Translations under genes and position numbers: made by a program
The notes under the pieces: model-generated
Database searches by the model: none
Told to the model about the DNA's origin: nothing
Seen by the model: the letters and a program-made list of their open reading frames with translations, nothing else
NCBI GenBank assembly: GCA_034717495.1
Contig: JAYELL010000068.1
Coordinates: 7,596-71,595, forward strand
Direction of reading: 5' to 3'
DNA from: Chloroflexota bacterium
GTDB taxonomy: Bacteria > Chloroflexota > Anaerolineae > JAAEKA01
DNA: 64,000 bases
Part shown: positions 16,093-25,794 of the stretch, in pieces
Position numbering within the stretch: position 1 is the stretch's first letter
Layout of the letters: the number at the start of each line of letters is the position of its first letter

Positions 16093-16980
16093 GTGAAAAC
16101 CTGGACGCCTGCGGATATCCGGCAACGGGTTGCCGAGGTCCCATATTGGCACTATGCATTTGATCTGGGCGATGGCATCGTCACCGTGCCCCGGCATGGC
16201 GACGCCCGCCGCCAGTTTCAACGCCTGGACCACATCATGCCTCCCTTGCTGCATCTTTGCGGCGGCAGCTTGCACGGCCTTAGCGTACTCGATGTAGGCT
16301 GTAACCAGGGTTTCTGGAGCATGGAAGCTGCCAGGGCAGGCGCCGATGCTGTTCTTGGCATCGAGGGACGCCGCGAGCATGTGGCGACCGCTCGATTCGT
16401 CGCCGATGTGCGAAAGTTTGACAACGTCAGATTTGAAACGCAAGATGCCCTTGACGGGTCCCTTGCCCGGCACGAGCCCTTTGATGTCGTGTTGTGCCTG
16501 GGCTTGCTATACCATGTAGACCGCCCGCTGGAATTATTGGATCAGCTTTTCAGATTGACCAGGCGCTATCTGGTGGTGGATACATCGGTCATCGATGTGG
16601 CAGCACCAGTCCTGCAGCTGTTGTTCGAGGACCCTGAGGATCCCCGCAACGCCGTGGGAGATGGCCTGGTAGCGGTTCCAAGCAGGTCAGCGGTGGAGCG
16701 TATGCTCTGGCACGTGGGCTTCCCACAAGTGTGGTCCCTGCCGCAGCGGACCAATGAGTTACCACCGGCCTATCTGCAGGGACGGCGGGCGACCTGGATC
16801 GCAAGCCGGACCCAAAACGATAAGCCATCCATAGTCGATTCGTCGCTGCTGGTGGCCGTACCCGACAACGACCAGATCCGTTCCGCACCAGAGCTGTTGA
16901 ATCCCCTTTCAGCAGAACCGGTCGGACGTTTCCTATATGAAAAACTTCGGCAGTTCAAGTTCAGAAATAGACAGAAGTAA
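16093..16980 (+). CDS. SAM-dependent methyltransferase
   Basis: About 295 residues from a GTG at 16093; upstream in-frame starts extend back to 15892, overlapping the previous gene, and are less likely. Motif I is VLDVGCNQGFWSMEAA and the acidic residue after the second strand is in LGIEGRREHV; VVLCLGLLYHVDRP is the post-I region. The layout resembles CmoB/DUF1698-type class I methyltransferases, including the N-terminal WYHxFD-like WHYAFDL. It is placed among radical SAM genes, 37 bp before the next one, and probably acts in the same pathway. Confidence 0.82.
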   Translation: MKTWTPADIRQRVAEVPYWHYAFDLGDGIVTVPRHGDARRQFQRLDHIMPPLLHLCGGSLHGLSVLDVGCNQGFWSMEAARAGADAVLGIEGRREHVATARFVADVRKFDNVRFETQDALDGSLARHEPFDVVLCLGLLYHVDRPLELLDQLFRLTRRYLVVDTSVIDVAAPVLQLLFEDPEDPRNAVGDGLVAVPSRSAVERMLWHVGFPQVWSLPQRTNELPPAYLQGRRATWIASRTQNDKPSIVDSSLLVAVPDNDQIRSAPELLNPLSAEPVGRFLYEKLRQFKFRNRQK

Positions 16981-17017
16981 AAAGCAGCCTTAACCAACTG
17001 TTGTCTGGAGATTTTCC

Positions 17018-18520
17018 ATGCGCGTTGCCCTGATCAATCCGCTTTTTCGCCTACCAATCGATACCCGGACCACGCCTCACCTGGGATTGGCCTATCTGGG
17101 CTCAGTCTCCCAGCAACGTGGCGATACAGTTCGCATATTCGATTCCGATGTCGAGGATCAATCAATCACAGAGTTCGTTCGGGAGTTTCAGCCAGATCTG
17201 GTTGGAATCACAGCAAACACGCCTCAGGTCAAACAAGCGTGGCGAACGGCAAAGGCGATCAAAGCAGTCACCGATGTGCCCATTGTACTGGGTGGCCCTC
17301 ACCCCAGCGTGACGGTCGAGGACCTTGACTTCGAGTCGGTCGAGAGACCCTATGTGGACATGGTCGTGCGAGGTGAAGGCGAAGCGACCTGGATTGCAAT
17401 CTCTGAGCGTATCGAGGAATTCAAGCGCGATCAGGAAGACACTTCCTGTGCCAACCTCTTCGCGCCGGGAAAACAACTGTGGACCGACCTGCCGGGCATT
17501 TCTTACCAGACGACCGACGGCGAAATGTACCGTAACATGGATGCGACTACCATCGCCGATCTGGACAGCTTGCCCTGGCCGGCCTATGATCTCTTCAAGA
17601 TGGAGAACTATACCAACCTGCAGCCCGCGACCGATGATGTCGATGGCGCGCGCAGTTTCAGTATCCTGACCAGTCGCGGTTGTCCCTACCGCTGCACATT
17701 CTGCTCCCAATCGATCATGCCCATCAAGTGGCGAGCCAGAACCCCGGAAAACGTGATCGAGGAATGGCGCCACCTGGTCCGCGACCTGGGCGCCGAGGAA
17801 ATCGGCGTCCTGGACGACAGCGCCAACATTCGTCGCGATCGTCTTTACACCATCGCAGAAATGCTGATCGAGGACGAATTGAACCACGTACCATGGATCT
17901 TCGTCAACGGAATCCGCGCCAATATGGCAGAAAAACCTTTGATGGCAAAGCTCAAGCAAGCCGGCCTCAAACGCACAGCTTTCGGGGTCGAAACCGGCAA
18001 CGCCGACATTCTCAAGACTATCGATAAGCGCGTCGACCACGATACAATCCGGCAAGCCTTCAAGAATTGCAAGGAAGTGGGTCTGGAGACCATCGGTTTT
18101 TTCATTATCGGTCTACCGGGAGATACCCGGGAAACCATGCAGGATACCATCGATTTTGCCATCGAACTGGACCCGCTGATCGCCAACTTCAGCATGATGA
18201 CCCCCTATCCGGGCACGGTGGTCTACGAAACCGTGAAGCAGCAGGGAAACCTGCTGGTCACCGATTGGGAGGACTACGTCTTTTTCGAGCAGAAGGCCCG
18301 CTTTGAGATGGGTGATATGACGGCAGAACTGGTGGAGGAAATGTACCGCAAGGCCTACCGCCAGTACTACCTGCGCCCGGGCCCAATCTCGCGTCGGATG
18401 AAAAGCAAGGATTTCTGGGTAAACCTGCCGCGCAACCTGCGTATCGCCCGCCGAACGTTCCTGAAGAAAGACGAGAAAACGGAACTCCGTCGGGCCATCG
18501 AAGCGCAGGGATCTGTCTGA
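17018..18520 (+). CDS. B12-binding-domain radical SAM enzyme 2
   Basis: 500 residues. The N-terminal B12-type domain shows MRVALINPLFRLP, HLGLAYLGS, VGITANTPQV and LGGPHPSVTVEDL. CPYRCTFC lies near residue 222. The barrel contains FGVETGNADIL and IGFFIIGLPGDTRE, and ends with MMTPYPGTVVYE. About 80 C-terminal residues include EEMYRKAYRQYYLRP, a pattern repeated in enzyme 5, which suggests the two are closest paralogues. A GGAG site precedes the ATG. Confidence 0.92.
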   Translation: MRVALINPLFRLPIDTRTTPHLGLAYLGSVSQQRGDTVRIFDSDVEDQSITEFVREFQPDLVGITANTPQVKQAWRTAKAIKAVTDVPIVLGGPHPSVTVEDLDFESVERPYVDMVVRGEGEATWIAISERIEEFKRDQEDTSCANLFAPGKQLWTDLPGISYQTTDGEMYRNMDATTIADLDSLPWPAYDLFKMENYTNLQPATDDVDGARSFSILTSRGCPYRCTFCSQSIMPIKWRARTPENVIEEWRHLVRDLGAEEIGVLDDSANIRRDRLYTIAEMLIEDELNHVPWIFVNGIRANMAEKPLMAKLKQAGLKRTAFGVETGNADILKTIDKRVDHDTIRQAFKNCKEVGLETIGFFIIGLPGDTRETMQDTIDFAIELDPLIANFSMMTPYPGTVVYETVKQQGNLLVTDWEDYVFFEQKARFEMGDMTAELVEEMYRKAYRQYYLRPGPISRRMKSKDFWVNLPRNLRIARRTFLKKDEKTELRRAIEAQGSV

Positions 18521-18556
18521 TTTCACCAACTGCACCCTTTATACCGGAGAATATCG

Positions 18557-20026
18557 ATGAGAATCTCCCTCATTGGTCCAAAATGGAATGAGATGATCAA
18601 TAGCTACCCGCCGCTGGGTCTGGGCTACCTGGCAGCGGTTGCCGAGCAGGAAGGCCACGAGGTTCGGATTCACGATTTTGGGCTTTTTCCCTTTCGCCCT
18701 ATCGAACAGGATGCCCAGGAGGTAATTGATTTCAGGCCCGATCTGATCGCCCTGACTTCGATGACAACCTCGTTTCATTATGTCGAGCGATTGTTGGCGC
18801 AGCTCAAAAAACAGCTGGCGATCCCGGTGATTATCGGAGGACCCCACGCAACCTCCCTGCCCGACGGCACCCTGTCGAATCCCCACATCGATTACCTGAT
18901 CTACGGCGAAGGCGAATATATCTGGCAGGACTTTTTGCGCGCCCTGCATTCGGGAGACGAGCGCTGGGATCAGATCCAGGGCCTCTGGTACAAGGATGGG
19001 GACAAGATCATCCCCGGCGGCGGCCGCAAGCCGATTGAAGATCTGGATGCCCTGCCCTTTCCCTCCCGCCACCTTTTCGACCTGAACAAATATCCTCTCT
19101 ACGCGCCCAACGGGGAGCCCATGCTCACCATTTTGAGCAGCCGCGGTTGTCCCTACAACTGCTCCTTTTGCTTCAAGGGTATCGTAGGCCGCTCCTACCA
19201 CCAGCGAAGCCCGGAGAACATTGTGGCGGAACTGCGGGAGGTTCACGACACCTACGGAGTCCGCAACTTTTACTTCATCGACGATCTCTTCACCATCGAC
19301 GTGCGCCGCCTGGAGGAAATCCTCGATCGTTTCATCGAGGAAGACCTTGATTTTCGCTGGCGCTGCCTCGCCCGGGTGGATCGGGTCAACCCTGAGCTGT
19401 TACAGAAGATGTACAGGGCTGGCTGTCGCCAGATCCACTTCGGCATCGAAAGCGGCAACGAGGATGTGCTGAAGCGGACGGCAAAACACATCAACCTGAA
19501 TCAGGTGCGCGATGCCGTACGTTGGACCGAGGATGCAGGCATTCGCTCCAAAGGCTACTTCATCCTTGGCCTTCCGGGCGACAATGAAGAGACCATGCAG
19601 GAGACCATCGAGTTTGCCGCCAGCCTGGATCTGACCGAAGCCATGTTCTCCATTGCCACGCCATTCCCAGGTACCGCATTATGGAACGAGTTGGTGGAAC
19701 GCAATCCGGGCACGGTCTACAACGCCGATTTCACCAAGACCTACTACTACAACAACTATACCGCCGAGATCGCGCCTTTCATGAACGTTTCGGAAGTGGG
19801 TGACATGGAACTCAGCGGACTGGCAATGCAAGCCCGCGAGCGCTTCCAGGCAGTAAAGGAACAACGAAAATTCGTCAAGTACTTTGGGCCCGATTGGGGC
19901 AAGCGAGTCTGGCGTGTTTCCAGGGTCAAGCCTGTAAACACCACGGCCAAGGTACTTCTGGATGCGGGTCTCTTCCCGCGCTTCCGAAAGCTCCAACCCA
20001 GAGAAGGATCCAAATCCTGGGCCTAG
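18557..20026 (+). CDS. B12-binding-domain radical SAM enzyme 3
   Basis: 489 residues. The B12-type domain ([55 protein letters not shown]) is followed by the cluster motif CPYNCSFC near residue 198. The barrel shows FIDDLFTIDVRRLEEI and FGIESGNEDVLKRT, with a typical ATPFPGTALWNEL segment. The start follows a CGGAGAA site. The acid-rich IDD motif before the cluster face matches that of enzyme 1. As for the others, the fold is clear and the substrate is not. Confidence 0.92.
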   Translation: MRISLIGPKWNEMINSYPPLGLGYLAAVAEQEGHEVRIHDFGLFPFRPIEQDAQEVIDFRPDLIALTSMTTSFHYVERLLAQLKKQLAIPVIIGGPHATSLPDGTLSNPHIDYLIYGEGEYIWQDFLRALHSGDERWDQIQGLWYKDGDKIIPGGGRKPIEDLDALPFPSRHLFDLNKYPLYAPNGEPMLTILSSRGCPYNCSFCFKGIVGRSYHQRSPENIVAELREVHDTYGVRNFYFIDDLFTIDVRRLEEILDRFIEEDLDFRWRCLARVDRVNPELLQKMYRAGCRQIHFGIESGNEDVLKRTAKHINLNQVRDAVRWTEDAGIRSKGYFILGLPGDNEETMQETIEFAASLDLTEAMFSIATPFPGTALWNELVERNPGTVYNADFTKTYYYNNYTAEIAPFMNVSEVGDMELSGLAMQARERFQAVKEQRKFVKYFGPDWGKRVWRVSRVKPVNTTAKVLLDAGLFPRFRKLQPREGSKSWA

Positions 20027-20031
20027 CCCGG

Positions 20032-21249
20032 ATGCTTATGTCTTCAGAAACAAGCACCGACCAGACAGAGAGCACTGAGATCGAACTGATAGCTGATACA
20101 GAGGGCCGCAACAACGGTCGCAAACGACCGGAACAGCCACTGTTTAGTGAATCGCCGGAGCTGGATCGCTCCAACGGTGCCAGGGCGCGTCGACGCGTTC
20201 GTCACGAGATGAAACAGCTTCGGAATGCTGTTCTGGGTCCTATGAAATGGGCAGCCTATCAGACAGGCCAGACGCGCTATGTTCCTCCTCCCGACCGGAT
20301 GTATATCGAGTCGACCAATTTGTGCAATCTGGGCTGCGTGATGTGTCCAACCGGGTTGAAGCAGATCACCCGACCCGGCGGCTACATGGATTTTGATCTG
20401 TTCACTGCGATCGTGGACGAGATGGCGCCCTACGTCAAGGCAACGACCCTCCATATTTGGGGTGAGCCCTTGATGCACAAACGCATCTTCGACATGATTG
20501 CCTACACCAGGAAAAAGGGGCTGCGCTCTGAGATCAGTACCAACGCCACCCTTCTCGACGAACGTCGCGCCAGGGGCCTGCTGGACGCCGGACTCAGCGG
20601 TATCTACCTGTGCCTGGATGGTTTCAGACCGGAAACCTACGAGGCAATTCGTGTCAAAGCTGACTATCAACGCACCAATGAAAACATCCTGCGTTTTCTC
20701 GACTTGAAGGCAGAGGGTGGCTACGAAAACCCATACGTGAACCTGCAGATTATCCAGATGGAACAGACCATGCCGGAAATCGAGGAATTCATAGAAGCAT
20801 GGAGTCTGCCCGGCATCGACAACATCAATGTGAAGCCTTTTGACTCATGGGGCGGACAGGTTGAGGCCATCAATGATCTGCGGGCCGACGACCCTGCCCA
20901 CTTCATGCCAGATGCACGCTACGCATGCCCCAACCTGTGGTATCACGTCCACATCTATTGGGATGGTCGTATCGCCATGTGTGACAGGGACTTCAACTTG
21001 AACTACGATCTGGGCAGCGTGATCAGCCCCGATGGTGAAGTCGAGGTGATGAAGAACTGGAACGGCCCCAAAATGCAGGGGTTACGCCAAATCCATGTCG
21101 ACGGCGAAGCAAATTCGGTCTCACCGTGTGACTCGTGTGTCGAGTGGGCCTGGTGGCGGCCGCGTCTTTTTGGTGGGTACGGTAACTATAACGCGGTTGT
21201 CATGGAAGAGCAACAGCAACGAGACAGCGGAATCGGCAGCAGTCAGTAG
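20032..21249 (+). CDS. Radical SAM/SPASM protein without B12 domain
   Basis: About 405 residues from ATG 20032 (or 20038), 5 bp after the previous stop. There is no cobalamin domain: about 80 polar residues precede YIESTNLCNLGCVMCPTG, which carries the CxxxCxxC motif near residue 98. LHIWGEPLMHK and LCLDGFRPETYEAI are typical of the MoaA/SPASM branch. C-terminal cysteines (CPNLW, MCDRDF, CDSCVEW) would bind auxiliary clusters. SPASM enzymes commonly modify peptides (for example PqqE, AlbA, anSME), though some act on other substrates. It is the main reason to ask whether this operon acts on a peptide. Confidence 0.88.
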   Translation: MLMSSETSTDQTESTEIELIADTEGRNNGRKRPEQPLFSESPELDRSNGARARRRVRHEMKQLRNAVLGPMKWAAYQTGQTRYVPPPDRMYIESTNLCNLGCVMCPTGLKQITRPGGYMDFDLFTAIVDEMAPYVKATTLHIWGEPLMHKRIFDMIAYTRKKGLRSEISTNATLLDERRARGLLDAGLSGIYLCLDGFRPETYEAIRVKADYQRTNENILRFLDLKAEGGYENPYVNLQIIQMEQTMPEIEEFIEAWSLPGIDNINVKPFDSWGGQVEAINDLRADDPAHFMPDARYACPNLWYHVHIYWDGRIAMCDRDFNLNYDLGSVISPDGEVEVMKNWNGPKMQGLRQIHVDGEANSVSPCDSCVEWAWWRPRLFGGYGNYNAVVMEEQQQRDSGIGSSQ

Positions 21250-21273
21250 CTGCCCAACACACACTCACAGTTT

Positions 21274-22686
21274 ATGGCAATAAAAAAAGCCTATCTTGTA
21301 CAACCTGGCCGCGACGGGACATTCCTGAAGCGGGGCACTATGGCACCCTACACCTTGATGCGCCTTGCCTCTCTGGTTCCCGACGAAGTTGATGTCGAGA
21401 TCATCGACGAGGACCTTCGGCCCGTTCCGTTCGACCAATTAGGTCCCAACGATCTGGTTGGCATAACAGCAAAAACCCTTCAGGTCGACCGGGCTCGCTG
21501 GATCGCCGAGCGGGTTCAGGCCCGCGGCGCCAAAGTGGTCATCGGCGGTACCCACCCAACCCTGGCGCCGGACGAGGTCGCACAGTGGGCGGATAGCATC
21601 GCGGTGGGCGAAGCCTATCGCACCTGGCCCCAGATGATCACCGATTTCGACCGCGGCGATCTGAAACCTCGCTACGTTGACGAGGAGTGGGCCAACCTGG
21701 ACTATCTGCCACCGTTGACCGACCGGGTCCTCCAGCAGGTGGATGAGACCCGCAATTATTGGACACCCTACCTGGAGATCACGCGGGGCTGTCCGCGCAA
21801 CTGCACCTTTTGCACCGCCATCCGGGTCTCGGGGCGCGTGATGCGTTTGCGCCCGGTGGAGCAGGTGGTCGAGGAGATCCAGCGGCGCAAGATCAAACGG
21901 TTTTTCCTGACAGACGACAACTTTGGCCTCAATTTCAGGCTGCACCCGGAATATATGGAAGAGCTGTTCAAGGCGTTGCGCAAGCTTCCGCTGCAGGGAT
22001 GGACCAGCCAGGCGGAGCAGTTGGTTGCCGATTATCCCGACCTGCTCAAGCTGGCCAGGGAAGCCCATCTTGACAAGTTCTTCATCGGCTTTGAGAGCAC
22101 CAATCCGGACAATCGCGGGGAGTTGGGCGGCAAGGCCAAGGGCAACATCGAACGTTACCGCCAGGTCATCGACCGAATCCACCAGGCCGGTATCGGCGTC
22201 GTCGGGCTTTTCGTATTCGGATTCGATGGCGATCCGCCGGCCATTTTCCAGGATACCTACGATTTCATGCGCACCAGCGAGCTGGACGGTATCAGCATCA
22301 CGATCCTGACACCCTATGTGGGCACACCTCAGAGGGACACCTGGATCGAGGAAAATCGTTTGATCCCTGGCGTCCCCTGGTCGTTATATGATACCAACCA
22401 TGTTACCTATTACCCCGCCCAGATGGGCCCGGAGCAGCTTGCCCAGGGCTACGACTGGTTGGCAGCCAGGCTCTACGGCTGGCGTGGTATCGCATCGAGA
22501 GGGACACACCAGCTGTTGCGCCAACCGCTGCGTGACTGGCCCCGTCGGGCATTCAGCAGCTTCAGCACCGACTTCGGATACCGGTTGGAATGCAGCCACC
22601 GCAACTGGGTACATTCCGATGACGGCATCGGCTACCCGGTGCGGGACGCGGCACGACGCGGTATTGTGCCCGCCCTGCAATACTGA
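21274..22686 (+). CDS. B12-binding-domain radical SAM enzyme 4, HpnP-like layout
   Basis: 470 residues. The N-terminal B12-type domain has VGITAKTLQVDRAR and VVIGGTHPTLAPDEV. The cluster motif CPRNCTFC is near residue 173, followed by GRVMRLRPVEQVVEEI and FFLTDDNFGLN. The order TDDNF, then a WTSQAEQLVADYPDLL segment, then FFIGFEST resembles hopanoid methylase HpnP/HpnR and DUF4070-type proteins, which methylate carbon centres of lipids. The C-terminus contains YDTNHVTYYPAQM, as in that group. A lipid or isoprenoid substrate is therefore a candidate, though only by resemblance. Confidence 0.9.
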   Translation: MAIKKAYLVQPGRDGTFLKRGTMAPYTLMRLASLVPDEVDVEIIDEDLRPVPFDQLGPNDLVGITAKTLQVDRARWIAERVQARGAKVVIGGTHPTLAPDEVAQWADSIAVGEAYRTWPQMITDFDRGDLKPRYVDEEWANLDYLPPLTDRVLQQVDETRNYWTPYLEITRGCPRNCTFCTAIRVSGRVMRLRPVEQVVEEIQRRKIKRFFLTDDNFGLNFRLHPEYMEELFKALRKLPLQGWTSQAEQLVADYPDLLKLAREAHLDKFFIGFESTNPDNRGELGGKAKGNIERYRQVIDRIHQAGIGVVGLFVFGFDGDPPAIFQDTYDFMRTSELDGISITILTPYVGTPQRDTWIEENRLIPGVPWSLYDTNHVTYYPAQMGPEQLAQGYDWLAARLYGWRGIASRGTHQLLRQPLRDWPRRAFSSFSTDFGYRLECSHRNWVHSDDGIGYPVRDAARRGIVPALQY

Positions 22687-22701
22687 GAGAAGGAACTACC
22701 C

Positions 22702-24153
22702 ATGCGAGTCATTCTTGCCAGCCCAGAGGCAAAAACCTGGTCCTCCAGGAAACACATCCCGTTGGGATTGGGCTATCTGGCGGCCACGCTGCGGGAAGGC
22801 GGTCACGAACCGCTGATCTACGATGCTGCCATCGAGCAGTTCCCGGTTGAGCACTACATAGAACGGGCGGAATCGCAGGGCCGGCCCTTTAAGGCCATCG
22901 GCATTAGCGCCACAACGCCCCTGATTGCCGACGCCTGGGAGATGGCCAGGACCACCAAAAAGCTCGGCCTGACCACCATACTGGGCGGCCCGCATTTGAC
23001 CATCATGCCCAGGGAAAGCCTGACGGACGAGCATCCCTGCGTTGATTATGTCTTCAAAGGGGAGGCAGAACATTCCTTCCTGGAACTGATCGATACCCTG
23101 GATGCCGGACGGCAGCCCGACTTACTGCCGGGCATGCATACGCGGCGCAACGGTGAAATCGTATCCGACTTCAGCTCGCCCATGATCGAAGATCTGGATG
23201 GCCTGCCCTTTCCGGCCCATGATCTGTTCAAGATCGACCAATATACGAACCTTCAGCCGCTGACCGATGGGCTTGATCCCGATGCCCGCTCCTTTACCAT
23301 CCTGACCAGCCGGGGTTGTCCTTACAAGTGCACCTTCTGCTCCAAACCGGTGACGGGCGATACCTGGCGCGGCCGCAGCGTGGAGAACGTCGTCTCGGAA
23401 TGGCGCTGGCTGGTCAAAGACCTGGGCGCAACGGAGATCGGCGTCACAGATGATATCTGGAACCTCAAGCTGCCCCGGGCAAAAGAGCTGTGCAGGCGAT
23501 TGGTCGAGGAAGGATTGAACACAGTGCCATGGACTACCGTTCACGGCATGAAGGTCAACCATGTGGACCTGGAGCTCTTCCAGTTGATGAAGGCAGCAGG
23601 CGCCAGGCGGGTTGGCTTCGGCGTGGAGAATGGTGACCCATACATGCTGCGCAACGTCATTCGCAAGGGACAGACCCTGGACCAGGTACGCGATGCCTTC
23701 AAATATTCGAAGCAAGCCAGGCTTCAGACCATGGGCTTCTTCATTTTTGGCATGCCTTATGAGACCGAAGAAACCATGGAAGCAACGATCCAGCTTGCAC
23801 TGGAATTGGATCCAGACCTGGCCAATTTCATGTTGGCAGCGCCCTTCCCTGGCACCAGGATGTGGGACATGATCCAGGAGGGTGGCGAGGTGTTTGCCAA
23901 TGAATGGCCTGACTTCGCTATTCACGACCAGAAGGCACGTTTCACCATGAACGATGGCCAATACGATCCTGACCTGGTAGTGCGCAAGTGGCGAGAGGCC
24001 TATCGCCGCTTTTATCTCTACCGCCCCAAACGTGTTTGGGAAAAGGTATCACAAAAGAGCTTTTGGACACAGTTGCCTGCAACGGTCGACAACGCACGTC
24101 GCTTTTTCGTGGGAGGCAACGATCGACTGGCGCCAGGCAAAAAAGCAGCCTGA
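22702..24153 (+). CDS. B12-binding-domain radical SAM enzyme 5
   Basis: 483 residues, 15 bp after the previous stop with a GAAGGA site. The B12-type domain shows [27 protein letters not shown] and [13 protein letters not shown]; the cluster motif CPYKCTFC is near residue 206. Shared blocks with enzyme 2 include [19 protein letters not shown] before the motif and [17 protein letters not shown] at the C-terminus, so the two probably arose by duplication. [11 protein letters not shown] and [15 protein letters not shown] are barrel landmarks. Confidence 0.92.
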   Translation: MRVILASPEAKTWSSRKHIPLGLGYLAATLREGGHEPLIYDAAIEQFPVEHYIERAESQGRPFKAIGISATTPLIADAWEMARTTKKLGLTTILGGPHLTIMPRESLTDEHPCVDYVFKGEAEHSFLELIDTLDAGRQPDLLPGMHTRRNGEIVSDFSSPMIEDLDGLPFPAHDLFKIDQYTNLQPLTDGLDPDARSFTILTSRGCPYKCTFCSKPVTGDTWRGRSVENVVSEWRWLVKDLGATEIGVTDDIWNLKLPRAKELCRRLVEEGLNTVPWTTVHGMKVNHVDLELFQLMKAAGARRVGFGVENGDPYMLRNVIRKGQTLDQVRDAFKYSKQARLQTMGFFIFGMPYETEETMEATIQLALELDPDLANFMLAAPFPGTRMWDMIQEGGEVFANEWPDFAIHDQKARFTMNDGQYDPDLVVRKWREAYRRFYLYRPKRVWEKVSQKSFWTQLPATVDNARRFFVGGNDRLAPGKKAA

Positions 24154-24175
24154 AAAACAACCGGAGGCGATTGAA

Positions 24176-25576
24176 GTGGCAACTTCATGGCCTTGGCAGA
24201 AAAAAGAAAAGTCGAATATCCTTTGGGTTGATCTGGGTGATCTGGGTGATCTGGTCCATCCTGGCGGACCTCACGAGCAATGGCAGGATCATGGCCTGGG
24301 TCTGCTGCGAACGATCCTACACCAGAATGGCATCCAGACCGATCTGGCCTCCACCCGGGCGGTAACTTCCTGGGATCAACTCAAACCCCAGCTTGCCGGC
24401 TACGACATCCTATTGATGAACGTTCGTAGCTACACCTACCCTGTTGCCTTGAAAACGGCCCGGCTCTTCAAGGAGTTGAACCCCACCGGCCTGGTCCTGA
24501 CTGGTGGCATGCACGCGACCGTAGCGCCCGATGAAATGGAGGCTGTCGAAGCCTTCGATAAGATATGCATGGGCCCGGGCGAGAAAACCATCGTCGATCT
24601 CGTCAGGGATCCAGAGGCCTTTCCCCGGGTCTTTCCTGGCGAAGGAGCTCGCTCCATGGGTGACTGGCCCATGATCGACCGCACCCTATGGCCCAGGCCG
24701 GTCGGCTGGCGTACAAAGCGCAGGTGGAAGTGGCGCTGGCCCCTGGAACCTGAATGTGGTTGGGGGCCAGGTCCGGTAGCGACAATCCTGACCAGCCGGG
24801 TATGCCCCTGGCAGTGTGTCTTCTGCAACGAAAACTCCTTTATCCCGAATATGGGCCGCAAACCGGTCGATCAGGTCATCGACGAACTTAACTATCTGGA
24901 CCGCACCTACGGCGTGGGCTCGGTGGTGATCCACGATTCGATGTTTTTCCAGAATCCTCGCTGGCTTCAGGAATGGATCGAAAAATACCCGCGCCAGACC
25001 AAGGGCTGGACCTATTGGGCAGCTGGCCGGGCAGATACAGTCAGGCAATGGCCAGATCTGTTTGAGGCGCTGGTCAAGGAAACCAACTGGCGGACCATTT
25101 CCATCGGCTTCGAATCGGGCAGCGATCGCATTCTCAAGCTGCTCAACAAGGAGTGCACCGAAGAGGACAATTATTTCACCATCGAGCTTGTGAACCGGAT
25201 TGGAGACGAGTTGCAGGCCAGGGGTGAACAGCCCCCGGTGTTCTGGTCCAACATTATGCTGGGCATTCCAGGCGAGGAGCCGGAGGATGCCTTCAAGACC
25301 ATGCGTATGTTAAAGGGCATGAAACGAGTCATGCCCTCGATCGCCTTCTACGCACCCTACCCTGGCTCAGCCCTGGGGTTCCAGCTGATCGCCGAGGGCA
25401 AAAGCCTGATGTCCGAGGACAACTACCACCGTTTTCCCGATGATGAAAAAGTCAAGGGAATCGATTACCAATTCTACCGTGACCTGTTGGCGGGTCAATA
25501 CGACGACGAGATCAATCGCGGCTTGATCGGGGCTGGCAGATCCGATCTTTATCAGGACGCGCTGGTGAAAGCATGA
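24176..25576 (+). CDS. B12-binding-domain radical SAM enzyme 6, divergent
   Basis: About 467 residues from a GTG at 24176 with a perfect GGAGG at 24163-24167; starts further upstream would overlap enzyme 5. The B12-type domain is recognisable from LLMNVRSYTYPVALKTA and LTGGMHATVAPDEM but is shortened at its N-terminus. The cluster motif is CPWQCVFC near residue 210, in VCPWQ instead of the usual RGCPY. FGIE is replaced by IGFESGSDRIL, and YAPYPGSALG closes the barrel. It overlaps the next small gene by four bases (ATGA), a sign of translational coupling. Confidence 0.88.
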   Translation: MATSWPWQKKEKSNILWVDLGDLGDLVHPGGPHEQWQDHGLGLLRTILHQNGIQTDLASTRAVTSWDQLKPQLAGYDILLMNVRSYTYPVALKTARLFKELNPTGLVLTGGMHATVAPDEMEAVEAFDKICMGPGEKTIVDLVRDPEAFPRVFPGEGARSMGDWPMIDRTLWPRPVGWRTKRRWKWRWPLEPECGWGPGPVATILTSRVCPWQCVFCNENSFIPNMGRKPVDQVIDELNYLDRTYGVGSVVIHDSMFFQNPRWLQEWIEKYPRQTKGWTYWAAGRADTVRQWPDLFEALVKETNWRTISIGFESGSDRILKLLNKECTEEDNYFTIELVNRIGDELQARGEQPPVFWSNIMLGIPGEEPEDAFKTMRMLKGMKRVMPSIAFYAPYPGSALGFQLIAEGKSLMSEDNYHRFPDDEKVKGIDYQFYRDLLAGQYDDEINRGLIGAGRSDLYQDALVKA

Positions 25577-25779
25577 GTAGTTTCAGCAATCCCCACTACA
25601 TGTATCTCTTCGATATGTCCAGTGGAAAAAAGAAGCTTGCCTACGGCGAGTCGCCCGAAGACGCGCTGGAAATCCTCGCTATTCGACTCTCCGACAAGGA
25701 AATGGCCCGGATCGATCGCGACAGTTTCATCAAGATCAACCAGCGCGAGCTGCAGCAGTACGTCAAGGATCTCGGCTGA
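25573..25779 (+). CDS. Orphan 68-residue protein coupled to radical SAM genes
   Basis: A 68-residue protein whose ATG overlaps the stop of radical SAM enzyme 6 (ATGA) and which ends 15 bp before the next radical SAM gene. The sequence opens MSSFSNPHYMYLFDMSSGKK, has no cysteine and no signal peptide, and carries a helical acidic middle (ESPEDALEILAIRLSDKEM). It ends in QRELQQYVKDLG. I do not recognise a family. It could be a small partner protein or a peptide-recognition subunit; a peptide substrate is possible because it contains four tyrosines and has a plausible leader, but no core motif is evident. Coding status is supported by position, coupling and lack of competing frames. Confidence 0.7.
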   Translation: MSSFSNPHYMYLFDMSSGKKKLAYGESPEDALEILAIRLSDKEMARIDRDSFIKINQRELQQYVKDLG

Positions 25780-25794
25780 AATCGCGACTCCCTC

